A stretch of DNA of 35,805 nucleotides from Rhizobium skierniewicense (GTDB lineage Bacteria > Pseudomonadota > Alphaproteobacteria > Rhizobiales > Rhizobiaceae). The stretch covers positions 1 through 35,805 of the forward strand of contig NZ_JACIDV010000022.1 in the NCBI RefSeq assembly GCF_014196515.1. The letters run 5' to 3'. Of this stretch, positions 25,190 through 33,679 are shown piece by piece (position 1 is the first letter of the stretch; the number at the start of each line of letters is the position of its first letter). The position numbers and the translations under genes are program-made. The notes beneath the pieces were generated by a model. The model saw only the letters and a program-made list of their open reading frames with translations, was not told the DNA's origin and searched no databases.

Positions 25190-26230
25190 ATGAGTGAACT
25201 TGAAATCAGCAATATCAGCAAGACCTACGGACCGAGCCATGCGCTTCATCCCGTTTCCATATCCGTTGAGCAGGGCGAGTTCGTCACTATTCTCGGGCCA
25301 TCGGGTTGTGGCAAATCAACGCTTCTCCGCATTCTGACGGGCATCAGCCAGCCATCCGGCGGTGAAATTCGGCTCGGTGGAAAGCGCATTGATCAGGCGC
25401 CACCGGAAGGGCGCGATATCGCCATGGTGTTTCAGTCCTATGCGCTCTTTCCGCACATGTCGGTCGCCAAAAATCTCGGCTTCGGGCTGAAGATGAAAAA
25501 AATTGCCAAGGACGAACGGACGCGTCGCATCGCCCATGCGCTGGAAATTTGCAATCTCGCCGGGCTGATGGATCGCATGCCGCGGCAATTGTCCGGCGGC
25601 CAGCAGCAGCGTGTGGCTTTGGCACGCGCCATCGTCATGCAGCCAAGCCTGCTTCTGTTCGATGAGCCTTTGTCCAACCTCGACGCCAAGCTTCGCGACA
25701 CGCTGCGCCATGAACTGACCGAGCTTCACCGCCGTATCGGCGCCACCAGCCTCTATGTCACGCATGATCAGGCCGAGGCGATGGCCATGTCGGACCGGAT
25801 CGTGGTCATGAATGCAGGCCGCGTCATTGAGATCGGCACTCCGTTGGAACTCTATCGCGCGCCCAAGCACGCCTTTACTGCCGGTTTTCTCGGCCAGACC
25901 AACCTGTTGCCGGTATCCGCCCAAGGGATGCAGGCGCAATTGCCATGGGGACAATCCGTGGTGCTGGACGCTGCGGCTAACGGTAACGTCCAGATTTCGG
26001 TCCGCCCGGAGAATATTCACATTCGCGCTGATGAGACGGGTGCCGGCACGGTGTCAGCGGTTTCCTTCATGGGTGCCAATGCGCTCTATACTGTCGAGAT
26101 CGGCGGTCATCAGATCAGGGTCAGCCAGTCCGGCGCAGACGCTCTGATCAATGCCGGACGAAGGGTCGCCCTGCAATTTCCCGGTTCTGTGCTGTGTCTC
26201 GACGAAACGATGGCGGTGGAGGCGGCATGA
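25190..26230 (+). CDS. ABC transporter ATP-binding protein (PotA/FbpC type)
   Basis: Import ATPase of 346 residues from ATG 25190, which has an AGGACGGA site upstream. A longer open frame reaches back into the binding-protein gene but lacks homology there. Walker A is GPSGCGKST at 36-44, the signature LSGGQ is at 134-138, Walker B is LLLFDE at 154-159, and the switch histidine lies in LYVTHDQAEAMAMSDR. The C-terminal part from about 250 is a TOBE-like domain (SVRPENIHIR). It couples ATP hydrolysis to transport with the two following permeases. Its stop overlaps the start of the next gene in ATGA, which suggests translational coupling. Confidence 0.92.
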   Translation: MSELEISNISKTYGPSHALHPVSISVEQGEFVTILGPSGCGKSTLLRILTGISQPSGGEIRLGGKRIDQAPPEGRDIAMVFQSYALFPHMSVAKNLGFGLKMKKIAKDERTRRIAHALEICNLAGLMDRMPRQLSGGQQQRVALARAIVMQPSLLLFDEPLSNLDAKLRDTLRHELTELHRRIGATSLYVTHDQAEAMAMSDRIVVMNAGRVIEIGTPLELYRAPKHAFTAGFLGQTNLLPVSAQGMQAQLPWGQSVVLDAAANGNVQISVRPENIHIRADETGAGTVSAVSFMGANALYTVEIGGHQIRVSQSGADALINAGRRVALQFPGSVLCLDETMAVEAA

Positions 26231-27087
26231 TAAGCGGCATCCTTCGCAACAGGCGCGCGCAGCTTTTTCTCCTTCTTGCCCCGGGGATTGGCTACCTCCT
26301 GATGTTCTTCGGCGGGCCGCTGGTGTCTGCGCTGATCGGCAGCGTCAGACAGGAGGATGGCAGCTTCACGCTGATGTTCTACGAGCGAATTTTCACGCGT
26401 CCCTCGATGATCCGTGGCCTGACGACGTCGATCTATTACGGCGTGATGCCAGTGATCGTATCGCTTGTCGTGTCGGTTCCGCTGGCGCTTCTGATCAGGA
26501 AGAACTTTCCAGGTCGCAAGCTTTTCAGCGGTCTCTACAAGCTACCAATGGCTGTGCCGGGTATCATCGTTGGCCTGATGGTGATTGTCGTTTTCGAACG
26601 AGGCGGTTTTCTAGACCGGCTGGTTGCACCGCTTGGGCTCCAATTGCCCCATCTGGTGCGTGACGACTGGGGCATCGGCGTTATTCTGGCCAGTGTCTGG
26701 AAGCAGGTCCCGTTCATGACGCTGATCATCACCAGCGCCTTCGCCGCCATACCTGAGGATATACGCTACGCCTCGCGCACGCTGGGGGCTTCACGGCTGA
26801 AGACCTTTGTCTTCGTGGACGTTCCACTTGCCATGCCGGGCATCACTGCGGCTATCCTCCTCACCTTCATCGGTTCCATGGGCTCCTACGCCATTCCCGA
26901 TATCGTTGGCCCGCCAACGGCCCGGCCACTCTCTGTTCTCATGGTTCAGGACTTCAATCAGGGGCACTTCAATCAGGTCTATGCCATAGGCATGGTGCTG
27001 AGCCTTTTCGCGATTGGTGTGCTGCTTTTCTATTACTCCCTGACATCCCGCATCGGTCCCGGCCAAAACCGAGGAGACGCCGCATGA
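26227..27087 (+). CDS. ABC transporter permease 1
   Basis: Inner-membrane permease of the binding-protein-dependent type, 286 residues from ATG 26227, which overlaps the ATPase stop in ATGA. An earlier in-frame start would run into the ATPase gene. About six hydrophobic segments are visible (LFLLLAPGIGYLLMFFGGPLV; VMPVIVSLVVSVPLALLI; AVPGIIVGLMVIVVF). The EAA loop, which contacts the ATPase, is ASRTLGASRLKTFVFVDVPL. It forms the channel with the next gene. Confidence 0.9.
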   Translation: MISGILRNRRAQLFLLLAPGIGYLLMFFGGPLVSALIGSVRQEDGSFTLMFYERIFTRPSMIRGLTTSIYYGVMPVIVSLVVSVPLALLIRKNFPGRKLFSGLYKLPMAVPGIIVGLMVIVVFERGGFLDRLVAPLGLQLPHLVRDDWGIGVILASVWKQVPFMTLIITSAFAAIPEDIRYASRTLGASRLKTFVFVDVPLAMPGITAAILLTFIGSMGSYAIPDIVGPPTARPLSVLMVQDFNQGHFNQVYAIGMVLSLFAIGVLLFYYSLTSRIGPGQNRGDAA

Positions 27088-27947
27088 GCGCCATCGTCAT
27101 CGAACCCGGCGTGACGCCGCGACGCCGCTTCTTTACGCCGGAGGACCGGGTTTTCGTCGCCATTGGTCTCTACGGCGCGTTGGCGCTCGCCATCGCAGTG
27201 CCGCTGGTGCTGATGTTTTTATGGAGCATTGCCGATGGCTGGTCGCCGCCGCTCATCATACCCAGGGATTACACGACGGCGCGCTGGGCAAGTCTTCTTA
27301 ACGACGCAGGCCTTCTCGGTGCGACGATCAACAGCATCGTGATTGCCGTTGTCGTGACGTTCCTCACGGCCGTCATCGCGTTGCCCACGGCATGGGCCAT
27401 GGCTCGTTTTCCCTTCCGGCTGAAACGGCTGGTCGAAATCTTCATACTGGCACCGATCATCATTCCGGGACTGGTCGTCGCCGTGGGCATCGGTCAGGTA
27501 TTTCTTCATTTTGGTCTTGCCTATTCGGTCACGGGGGTCATTCTCGTACAGATCGTTGGCACTCTGCCGCTGATGATCCGGCTGATGACGGCGACGCTCG
27601 AAACCATTCCCGACGATCTCATCCACGCCGCACGCTCGCTGGGTGCCGGAACTGTCGGCATCGTTCTCCACATCATCCTGCCGCTTGCCGTTCCCGGTCT
27701 TCTGGCGGGCGGACTGATGTCCTTCATCGGTAGTTTCGAAGAATTCGACAAGTCCTTCATCGTCGGCGCACCTGTTGTGCAGACCCTGCCGATCAAGCTT
27801 TACATGTATCTCGATCCCTATTCGATGCAGCTTCCGCTTGCGTCCATCGTCTCCTTCATCCTGCTTCTTCCAGCACTTGTCGTCTTCATCATCGCCGGTC
27901 GCATTCTACGCGACGATCTGATGGCGGCCGGCATGGGAAAAATCTGA
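27084..27947 (+). CDS. ABC transporter permease 2
   Basis: Second inner-membrane permease, 287 residues. Its ATG overlaps the stop of permease 1 by ATGA, so the two are probably translationally coupled. Hydrophobic segments are visible (YGALALAIAVPLVLMFLWS; NSIVIAVVVTFLTAVIALPTA; FILAPIIIPGLVVAVGIGQ) and the EAA loop is AARSLGAGTVGIVLHIILPL. The extended N-terminus before the first segment is basic and cytoplasmic. With the ATPase it makes a spermidine/putrescine- or iron-type importer in architecture; the substrate is inferred from the enzymes downstream. Confidence 0.9.
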   Translation: MSAIVIEPGVTPRRRFFTPEDRVFVAIGLYGALALAIAVPLVLMFLWSIADGWSPPLIIPRDYTTARWASLLNDAGLLGATINSIVIAVVVTFLTAVIALPTAWAMARFPFRLKRLVEIFILAPIIIPGLVVAVGIGQVFLHFGLAYSVTGVILVQIVGTLPLMIRLMTATLETIPDDLIHAARSLGAGTVGIVLHIILPLAVPGLLAGGLMSFIGSFEEFDKSFIVGAPVVQTLPIKLYMYLDPYSMQLPLASIVSFILLLPALVVFIIAGRILRDDLMAAGMGKI

Positions 27948-27994
27948 TCCGGGCGATCACATCTCATCAAAAGTAAAATCCGAAAGCGAAAACC

Positions 27995-28891
27995 ATGAAT
28001 CAGGCCCTCACTGCCTCCTCAAACGCCAACTTCTCCTGCAACGTCCTCTCCCTTTGCTCGCGCGAAAATCCCGCAATCCTAACGATCGCTCACCGCGGTT
28101 TCTGGACCACCACGGCCGAAAACTCACTCGCGTCCGTTCGCGCGGCCATCGCGGCCGGTGTGGAGATGATCGAGATCGACACGCAAACCACCGCGGACGG
28201 TCGGCTTGTCGTCATTCACGACACCACCATCGACCGCACGACGACGGGCAAAGGAACCGTAAGCGCGTTGCCCTTCGAGATGGTTCGTGCCGCGAGGCTG
28301 AAGTCCGGCGCGGGTGGCGAGAGCGCCAACGTGACTGAAGAATGCGTTCCAACGCTGGAAGAACTGCTCGAGGAGGCACGGGGTCGCATCACCGTCAATA
28401 TCGATACCAAGTTTGTCCGTGATCTGCCGCAGGTGATGGAGACGGTATTGCGTCTGGCCATCGAAGAGCAGGTGCTGGTCAAGACGGATATCGACCCTGA
28501 CGCCGCCCATTTCGCGGTGCTGGACACAGACTGGTTCGGAAAGATCCCGCATATGCCGATGTTCCCGGTGAGAAAGGGTCGATTTGCCGAGGATCTACGC
28601 CGGATCGAAGCCCTGCGCGCGCCCATCATCGAAGTGAAATTTTCCGATCTTGATGATCTCAAGGAAGGCCGCGCCGAGTTGGAGCGCCAGAATATTCGTC
28701 TCTGGATCAACACGCTCGATGTTTCGCACTCCCTCGATTTTAACGACACGCACGCGCTGGCCGATCCCGAGGCGGTCTGGGGCGTGCTTGCGCGGGCCGG
28801 TGTCGGTGCCATCCAGACGGATGAAGTCCAGGCCTTCAAGGACTGGCTGAAAGCAGATACTAGCGAGGCGGCTCCATCATGGACACGATAA
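27995..28891 (+). CDS. Glycerophosphodiester phosphodiesterase family protein
   Basis: Predicted phosphodiesterase of 298 residues with the GDPD TIM-barrel motifs: HRG at 33-35, AENS at 41-44, EIDTQ at 60-64 and the catalytic-type HD at 75-76 (VVIHDTTIDRTTTG). No signal peptide is clear, so it should act in the cytoplasm on an imported substrate. GDPD enzymes split glycerophosphodiesters into glycerol-3-phosphate and an alcohol, or related diesters. It starts 47 bp after the permease gene, with only a weak ribosome site, and overlaps the next gene by 13 bp. The relative AccF of Agrobacterium acts on agrocinopine, a sugar phosphodiester, in a comparable operon. Confidence 0.88.
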   Translation: MNQALTASSNANFSCNVLSLCSRENPAILTIAHRGFWTTTAENSLASVRAAIAAGVEMIEIDTQTTADGRLVVIHDTTIDRTTTGKGTVSALPFEMVRAARLKSGAGGESANVTEECVPTLEELLEEARGRITVNIDTKFVRDLPQVMETVLRLAIEEQVLVKTDIDPDAAHFAVLDTDWFGKIPHMPMFPVRKGRFAEDLRRIEALRAPIIEVKFSDLDDLKEGRAELERQNIRLWINTLDVSHSLDFNDTHALADPEAVWGVLARAGVGAIQTDEVQAFKDWLKADTSEAAPSWTR

Positions 28892-29658
28892 ACCACCGCC
28901 TTGAGCAAGCTGTCAGTATCGTCGAGGAAGCGGTGGCGCTTGCGATGCGCTTCTTCGAGGCGCGTGACGCCATCGGCGCACGGGCCAAGGGTTTTCAGGA
29001 TTTCGTCTCTGAAGCGGATACCGCCGTCGAGAGGCTGGTGCGGGACAGGTTGGCAGTGGCATTTCCAGGGCAAACCGTGTTGGGCGAGGAAATGGGCGGC
29101 ATCGCCGATGACGCCTACTGGATCATCGATCCGATCGACGGGACAACAAATTTTCTACGGGGGTCACCGTTCTGGGGCATATCGCTCGGCTTCGTTCGCA
29201 ACGGTCGACCGGAACTGGGTGTGGTCGCGGTTCCGGTTTTAGGTGATATCTACGCAGCAGCGGAGGGCACCGGCTTGCTGTTGAACGGCCAAAAATGCCC
29301 GCGTAGTATATCGTTTGAGGATGTACGCGTGATGTCGCTCGGCGATAGTGCATCCGCCGATGCCCAGGAGATCGCGTCTCTCAATGTCGGTCTGAGGCAC
29401 GCGGGCTGGGTTGTCGAATCGATCCGCTCCACATCCCTTGGCCTGGCATTCGCGGCCCGCGGTATATTCGACGGTCATCTCCAGAAACTCACGACCATGT
29501 GGGACATCGCCGGTGGCGCGGTCCTGGCGCGAGAAGCGGGGCTTGATGTGCGCATTGGAAAACGTGGTGACAGCGATATCCCTTGGGTGGCCGCCGCAAC
29601 GCCAACTCTCATGGCCGCGACTGAAGACCTGTGGCCGGATATCAGGAGGGTACTCTGA
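28879..29658 (+). CDS. Inositol monophosphatase family protein
   Basis: Predicted Mg2+-dependent, Li+-sensitive-type phosphatase of 259 residues. The metal-binding motifs are complete: GEE at 69-71, DPIDGTTNF from 84, and WDIAGG from 208. It begins inside the end of the GDPD gene (13-bp overlap), so both are made together. In this setting it would dephosphorylate the sugar or polyol phosphate freed by the phosphodiesterase. Substrate specificity in this family varies (inositol phosphate, histidinol phosphate, arabinose phosphate in AccG), so the actual substrate is open. It is the last gene of the operon; about 300 bases of non-coding sequence follow. Confidence 0.9.
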   Translation: MDTINHRLEQAVSIVEEAVALAMRFFEARDAIGARAKGFQDFVSEADTAVERLVRDRLAVAFPGQTVLGEEMGGIADDAYWIIDPIDGTTNFLRGSPFWGISLGFVRNGRPELGVVAVPVLGDIYAAAEGTGLLLNGQKCPRSISFEDVRVMSLGDSASADAQEIASLNVGLRHAGWVVESIRSTSLGLAFAARGIFDGHLQKLTTMWDIAGGAVLAREAGLDVRIGKRGDSDIPWVAAATPTLMAATEDLWPDIRRVL

Positions 29659-29966
29659 GGCCACTGAGCGTCGGAGTAAATGAATCACGGAGGGTCTTCG
29701 ACCCCAATCGTTTCGGGCCAGGAATGTGCAGTGTTTGAGGCGGCGCTTCCAAGGTAGATGCACCATCAAGACGATCAGCTGGAAATGCCGTGCCCGTTCG
29801 GAAGCTTCCGTCCCCCCCCCCCACGACCTCACCCTTTTTGCCATGGTCTGCAAATCCCTAAAAGGTGGGATGTTCCATCCTTCCGATGCTGTTGCATCTG
29901 AGGAGGATCGCATGTGATCCGTTCGTTTCATCACCTCGTAATATGGGGAATTGATAGGATATCGTC
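29659..29966. other. Intergenic region with an 11-base C-run
   Basis: No gene is seen. A run of 11 C lies at 29812-29822 and there is no clear hairpin terminator after the phosphatase gene. Short open frames here lack ribosome sites. The C-run is also a place where read errors or true slippage could change length. Confidence 0.4.
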
Positions 29967-30575
29967 GTGCCACGTAATATTGCAATTGTAGGAAACGGTG
30001 CATTCGCTCCATCCGACGCGAGCCGGATTGATAACTGTGATGTTGTCATCCGGTTCAACGACTGCAGGTCGGTTGGGGAGGGCGGATCGCGAACCGATGT
30101 GGTCGCAGTTTGCAACACCGGACGTCCCGCATCCGCCATGATCAGACAGCGCTCCTGGCGCGAAACGGCGGCAATTGCCCATGCAAACGCCATTTGGTGC
30201 GTGCGGGACGGCGGGAAATTCGCCGAATTGAAGCCCGGGCTTGTTGCTCAACAGTCTGGGCTGGACGACTTTTGTGACGACTATACGGACGAGTTTGCCC
30301 ACTTTGCCACAGAGACTGCCAAGGTGTTCACGGTGATACCGCGCAGATACCATGATCGGGTCGATCTGGAGCTGAAGACGCGGGTTACGAGCAACTACGT
30401 TGTCCCGAGCTCGGGAATGATCGCGGTTTCCTACGTCATTGGTGAGGTCGCCGTCAAGGACGACACAGTGCTCCTGGCTGGTTTTGGTCACCAAGGTTGG
30501 AGCGGCCATTCTTTCAGGGCTGAGCGTGATCTCATAGAACAGTATATCGCCAATGGACTACTCCGCAGAATATAG
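29967..30575 (+). CDS. GT29-like small protein (urease operon accessory protein type)
   Basis: Cytosolic protein of 202 residues, close in type to short rhizobial proteins annotated as urease operon accessory protein. Three stretches recall the sialyltransferase (GT29) motifs. Near the N-terminus, IAIVGNGAF and IDNCDVVIRFND resemble the L motif. VPSSGMIAVSYVIGEVAV and LLAGFGH near 145-175 resemble the S motif. HSFRAE is like the VS motif (His-x4-Glu). No transmembrane anchor or signal is present. No urease genes are nearby, so the usual name says little about function. A nucleotide-sugar or nucleotide-binding role is an inference from motif order only. Confidence 0.75.
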   Translation: MPRNIAIVGNGAFAPSDASRIDNCDVVIRFNDCRSVGEGGSRTDVVAVCNTGRPASAMIRQRSWRETAAIAHANAIWCVRDGGKFAELKPGLVAQQSGLDDFCDDYTDEFAHFATETAKVFTVIPRRYHDRVDLELKTRVTSNYVVPSSGMIAVSYVIGEVAVKDDTVLLAGFGHQGWSGHSFRAERDLIEQYIANGLLRRI

Positions 30576-30661
30576 GCCGCCTTTCCCACGCCGCTCACAA
30601 AGCCAAACCCTTTGTGAATGATGCGCTTTCAAATCACGAGACGTCCGAACTGGAGGATAGA

Positions 30662-31648
30662 ATGGTGATACGCCAACGAATAGGGATCATCGGCGCTGGG
30701 ATAGCGGGAATAACCCTGGCGAGATCGCTCTCCAGGATCGCTGATGTCAGCATTTTCGAAAAGAGTAAAGGTGTCGGAGGCCGAGTGGCCACGCGACGGT
30801 CAGAGGATGCCGCCTTTGACCATGGCGCACAATACTTCACCATCCGAGACGATCACTTCCGCAACGCGCTTGAGGCCGCCTGTCTGGCGGGATCCGTGCG
30901 GACGTGGAACGGAGATTTGGTATACTTGGGCACGCACCGTGATCCGACACAAAGCGGGTCAAAAACGCCGAGATATGTCGGCTGCCCCTCGATGAATGCG
31001 TTACCGAAAGCTATGTCCGAAGGTCTGAATGTCCTGCTGAACGTCCAGGTCTCGGCCATCACCGGAGAACCCGGCCAGTGGTACCTCCAGATAGGGGACG
31101 AGCGAGAAGGGCCGTTTGACTGGTTGATTTCGACGGCTCCCGCGCCACAATCGGCAGCGCTGCTTCCGTCCCGGTTCGAGCACCACGATGCGTTGGGCCT
31201 CGTCAAGATGAACGCCTGTTTCACGTTGATGGTCAGGCCAAAACACAAACTCCACATTCCCTTCGCGGCAGCCCGTGTGGACGACCCTGTCATCGACTGG
31301 ATCTGTCGTAACGAGAGCAAACCAGACCGGCCCGAAACGCCCTGTCTGGTGGTAAATTCAAACCCCGTCTGGGCCGACACCAATATCGATCGCCCGCTTG
31401 ACGTTATCCGAGCCGACATGATTGATGCGATCACGCGTTACATTCCAATCGAATACGAAGCCGCAGTCATTCATCGCTGGCGTTATGCCAATGTCCAACG
31501 GCCGGTCGGAAAAGCGTTCCTGCTCGATCGGGCGTCGCAGCTTGCCGCGTGCGGCGATTGGTGCATCGGCGGCCGGGTCGAAGCAGCCTTTCTCAGTGGA
31601 GCAGGTCTGGGAGATGCCCTGCAGGGTATCATAGAGGGTGCTCAATGA
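30662..31648 (+). CDS. NAD(P)/FAD-dependent oxidoreductase, renalase-like
   Basis: Predicted flavoprotein of 328 residues from ATG 30662, which has GGAGG five bases upstream; a GTG 48 bases earlier is possible but has no such site. The N-terminal dinucleotide motif GIIGAGIAG (8-16) is followed by FEKSKGVGGRVATRR and DHGAQYF, the pattern of renalase-like and flavin-containing amine oxidase proteins. The C-terminal end (CIGGRVEAAFLSGAGLGDALQG) closes the FAD site. The stop overlaps the start of a DUF3429 gene in ATGA. In proteobacteria such pairs are often found with photolyase or singlet-oxygen response genes, so a stress role is possible, but not shown here. Confidence 0.85.
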   Translation: MVIRQRIGIIGAGIAGITLARSLSRIADVSIFEKSKGVGGRVATRRSEDAAFDHGAQYFTIRDDHFRNALEAACLAGSVRTWNGDLVYLGTHRDPTQSGSKTPRYVGCPSMNALPKAMSEGLNVLLNVQVSAITGEPGQWYLQIGDEREGPFDWLISTAPAPQSAALLPSRFEHHDALGLVKMNACFTLMVRPKHKLHIPFAAARVDDPVIDWICRNESKPDRPETPCLVVNSNPVWADTNIDRPLDVIRADMIDAITRYIPIEYEAAVIHRWRYANVQRPVGKAFLLDRASQLAACGDWCIGGRVEAAFLSGAGLGDALQGIIEGAQ

Positions 31649-32085
31649 TGACGCCCTCTCGCAAGGTCTCGATCATACTTGCCTATGCCGGTGCACTGCC
31701 ATTCTGGTTGCTGATGCTCGCTCCGGAAACCGTTGCTGGTTTCGACACGGCGTCGGCATTCGTGTCATACGGTGCGATTATCAGTTCTTTCATGGCTGGG
31801 ACCCTGTGGGGACGGGCTCAGATAGAACACGGCAATATTCTTTTCATGGGTGTGAGCAATGTCCTGGCATTGATCGCTTTCGTCACCCTCGTGGCGGGTC
31901 TATCCCTCGCCGCCCTCTTCGTGCAACTGGCGGTGTTCGGGCTTCTTCTGGTGGCCGATTTCAAGAGCCTTGCCCAACGCAATGAGCACCGTTGGTATCT
32001 GGTACTGCGTCTGAGGGTGACTCTCCTTGTCGCCGTGGCCTACTGTGTCATGCTCGTTGATCGCGCACTCACGGCGGGAGTTTGA
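31645..32085 (+). CDS. DUF3429 domain-containing membrane protein
   Basis: Integral membrane protein of 146 residues with about four to five hydrophobic segments (VSIILAYAGALPFWLLMLA; FVSYGAIISSFMAGTLWG; NVLALIAFVTLVAGLSLAALF; VTLLVAVAYCVMLVD). It matches the DUF3429 family, for which no biochemical role is known. The start is the ATG at 31645, overlapping the stop of the oxidoreductase by 4 bp; the open frame upstream of it belongs to the other gene. The tight coupling suggests a common job with the FAD oxidoreductase. Confidence 0.85.
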   Translation: MMTPSRKVSIILAYAGALPFWLLMLAPETVAGFDTASAFVSYGAIISSFMAGTLWGRAQIEHGNILFMGVSNVLALIAFVTLVAGLSLAALFVQLAVFGLLLVADFKSLAQRNEHRWYLVLRLRVTLLVAVAYCVMLVDRALTAGV

Positions 32086-32140
32086 ACCCGACCGGCAGAA
32101 CCAACACGACACGAGAGAAACGCCTGCGGCAGGAAAGATC

Positions 32141-32203
32141 ATGACTCCAAGCAAAATAGCGACTTCTATCACCCACCGCGATGCAGAACATTTTCAAGCG
32201 GTC
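32141..32203 (+). pseudogene. Start of a gene cut off by the IS3 element
   Basis: ATG 32141 follows AGGAAAG at a good distance, and 21 codons read MTPSKIATSITHRDAEHFQAV up to the terminal base before the IS3 repeat. The repeat itself begins TAA, giving a stop exactly at the junction. This is most simply the 5' end of the third gene of the operon, with the rest lost. No continuation is recognised at 33565 on the other side. The family cannot be told from 21 residues. Confidence 0.5.
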
Positions 32204-32256
32204 TAAACCTCGCCGGGTTTGCCGGAGGCTCCAACTTCTGAGAAAGTGGAGCCATC

Positions 32257-32593
32257 ATGGGCAAGACGACAGACAAATTTTCACCTGAAGTCCGCAACCG
32301 TGCCATCCGTATGGTGCTGGACCATAAAGCCGAGCATCCATCATGCTGGGCTGCCGTTTCCTCTATTGCTGCCAAGATTGGCTGCTCGCCAGCCCACCCT
32401 GCACGAATGGGTCAAGAAGACCGAGGTCGACAGTGGTAAGCGAGCAGGCCTACCGAGTGATGTTGTCGTGAAGATAAAGGCTCTTGAGCGGGAGAACCGC
32501 GAGCTTCGGCAGGCCAACGAAATTTTGCGCAAAGCTTCGGCCTATTTCGCGATGGCCCCTATCGGCGAATGCGAGCATTCACCTGTCGGGTAA
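32257..32593 (+). pseudogene. IS3 OrfA, frameshifted
   Basis: HTH protein of the element. The first frame ([20 protein letters not shown] to AAKIGCSPA) is broken by one extra C near 32393. The rest ([14 protein letters not shown], the leucine-zipper-like ALERENRELRQANEILRKA, and the end SAYFAMA) follows in another frame to 32593. The region after FAMA differs from the usual end of this family, with about 40 extra bases before the orfB start. Confidence 0.8.
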
Positions 32594-32620
32594 GAGTATC
32601 TCGACCGCCACCTTCAAACG

Positions 32621-33525
32621 ATGATCGCGTTCATTGACGAACACCGTGGGGTGTTCGGGGTTGAGCCGATCTGCAAGCTTTTGCCGATTGCCCCGTCAAC
32701 CGACTTCGAGAACGTTGCCAAGCGTATGGATGTGGATCGCCTGTCAGTCCGCGCCCGCAGCGATATCGGCCTGAAGATCGAGATGCGCCGGGTGTTTAAT
32801 GAGAACTTCCAGGTCTATGGTGTCCGTAAGGTCTGGCGGCAATTGCAGCGGGAGGGCTTCGACATCTCCCGCTGCACTGTCGCTCGGCTTATGAGGGCAA
32901 TGGGCTTGCAGGGCATCATCCGTGGCAAGCCGATCAGAACGACGATCAGCGACAAGGCCGCCCATGCCCACTCGACCGCGTGAACCGGCCGTTCTTTGCT
33001 CCCGCGCCGAACATGCTGTGGTTATCCGATTTCACCTACGTGGCGACTTGGCAAGGCTTCGTCTACGTGGCCTTTGTCATCGATGCCTTTGCTCGCCGCA
33101 TTATCGGTTGGCGGGCGAGCCGGACCGCTCATGCGGGCTTCGTCATCGATGCCTTGGACCAGGCGCTTCATGATCGGCGACCCGTCCATCGCGGTGGGCT
33201 CATCCACCATTCCGATAGGGGTGTGCAATACGTCTCCATTCGCTATTCCGAGCGACTGGCGGAGGCGGGTATCGAGCCCTCCGTCGGAAGTGTTGGCGAC
33301 AGCGATGACACTGCTCTCGCAGAAACGATCAACGGTCTCTACGAGGCAGCGGTCATCCATCGGCGAGGACCGTGGCGAAACGTCGAAGCCGTGGAGTTCG
33401 CTACGCTGGAATGCGTAGACGGGTTCAACAATCGTCGCCTTCTGGAGCCTATCGGCAACATACCGCCAGCCGAAGCCGAAGAAGGATATTACATCATGCT
33501 GGACGCACCAGCTATGGCCGCATAA
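32621..33525 (+). pseudogene. IS3 OrfB transposase, frameshifted
   Basis: The integrase-type transposase starts at ATG 32621 (MIAFIDEHRGVFGVEPICKL). It runs to ISDKAA at about 32960, where one C is missing compared with the copy at 14820-15487 (GCCGCCCATG against GCCGCCCCATG). The rest, from NRPFFAPAPNMLWLSDFTYV through HHSDRGVQYVS to DAPAMAA at 33525, is open in the next frame and carries the DDE core. A single base would restore the full protein. The copy at 14820 retains the correct base but has other lesions. Confidence 0.85.
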
Positions 33526-33679
33526 CTTAAACGAAATGGCCTCCGGCAAACCCGGCGCGGTTCACTCCGAACCATGGAGACCTATAGATTCAGAAGTCAT
33601 AAAAATACGCAACTGTAATGCTAAGTCTGTGCGAGCCTAGCTGACCCCGCACTAAGCGCTTCCCGAGCTAGAAGAAATC

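Larger units (their letters stand above)
32204..33564 (+). mobile_element. IS3-family element, full length but degenerate
   Basis: Terminal repeats TAAACCTCGCCGGGTTTGCC (32204) and the inverse of TGAACCGCGCCGGGTTTGCC (ending 33564) bound an orfA-orfB pair. Both genes carry frameshifts. The flanking bases (GGTC and CTCCG) give no clear target duplication. The same element, reversed and incomplete, is at 14820-15487. Confidence 0.88.

Noticed and set aside
23878..29658. Calling the operon acc (agrocinopine catabolism) outright
   Set aside because: Only the last two enzyme families agree. The binding protein, permeases and regulator are of other families, so a gene-by-gene assignment is not supported.
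32204..33564. Target-site duplication around the IS3 copy
   Set aside because: The flanking bases (GGTC left and CTCCG right) do not match over 3-5 bp, so no duplication can be claimed.
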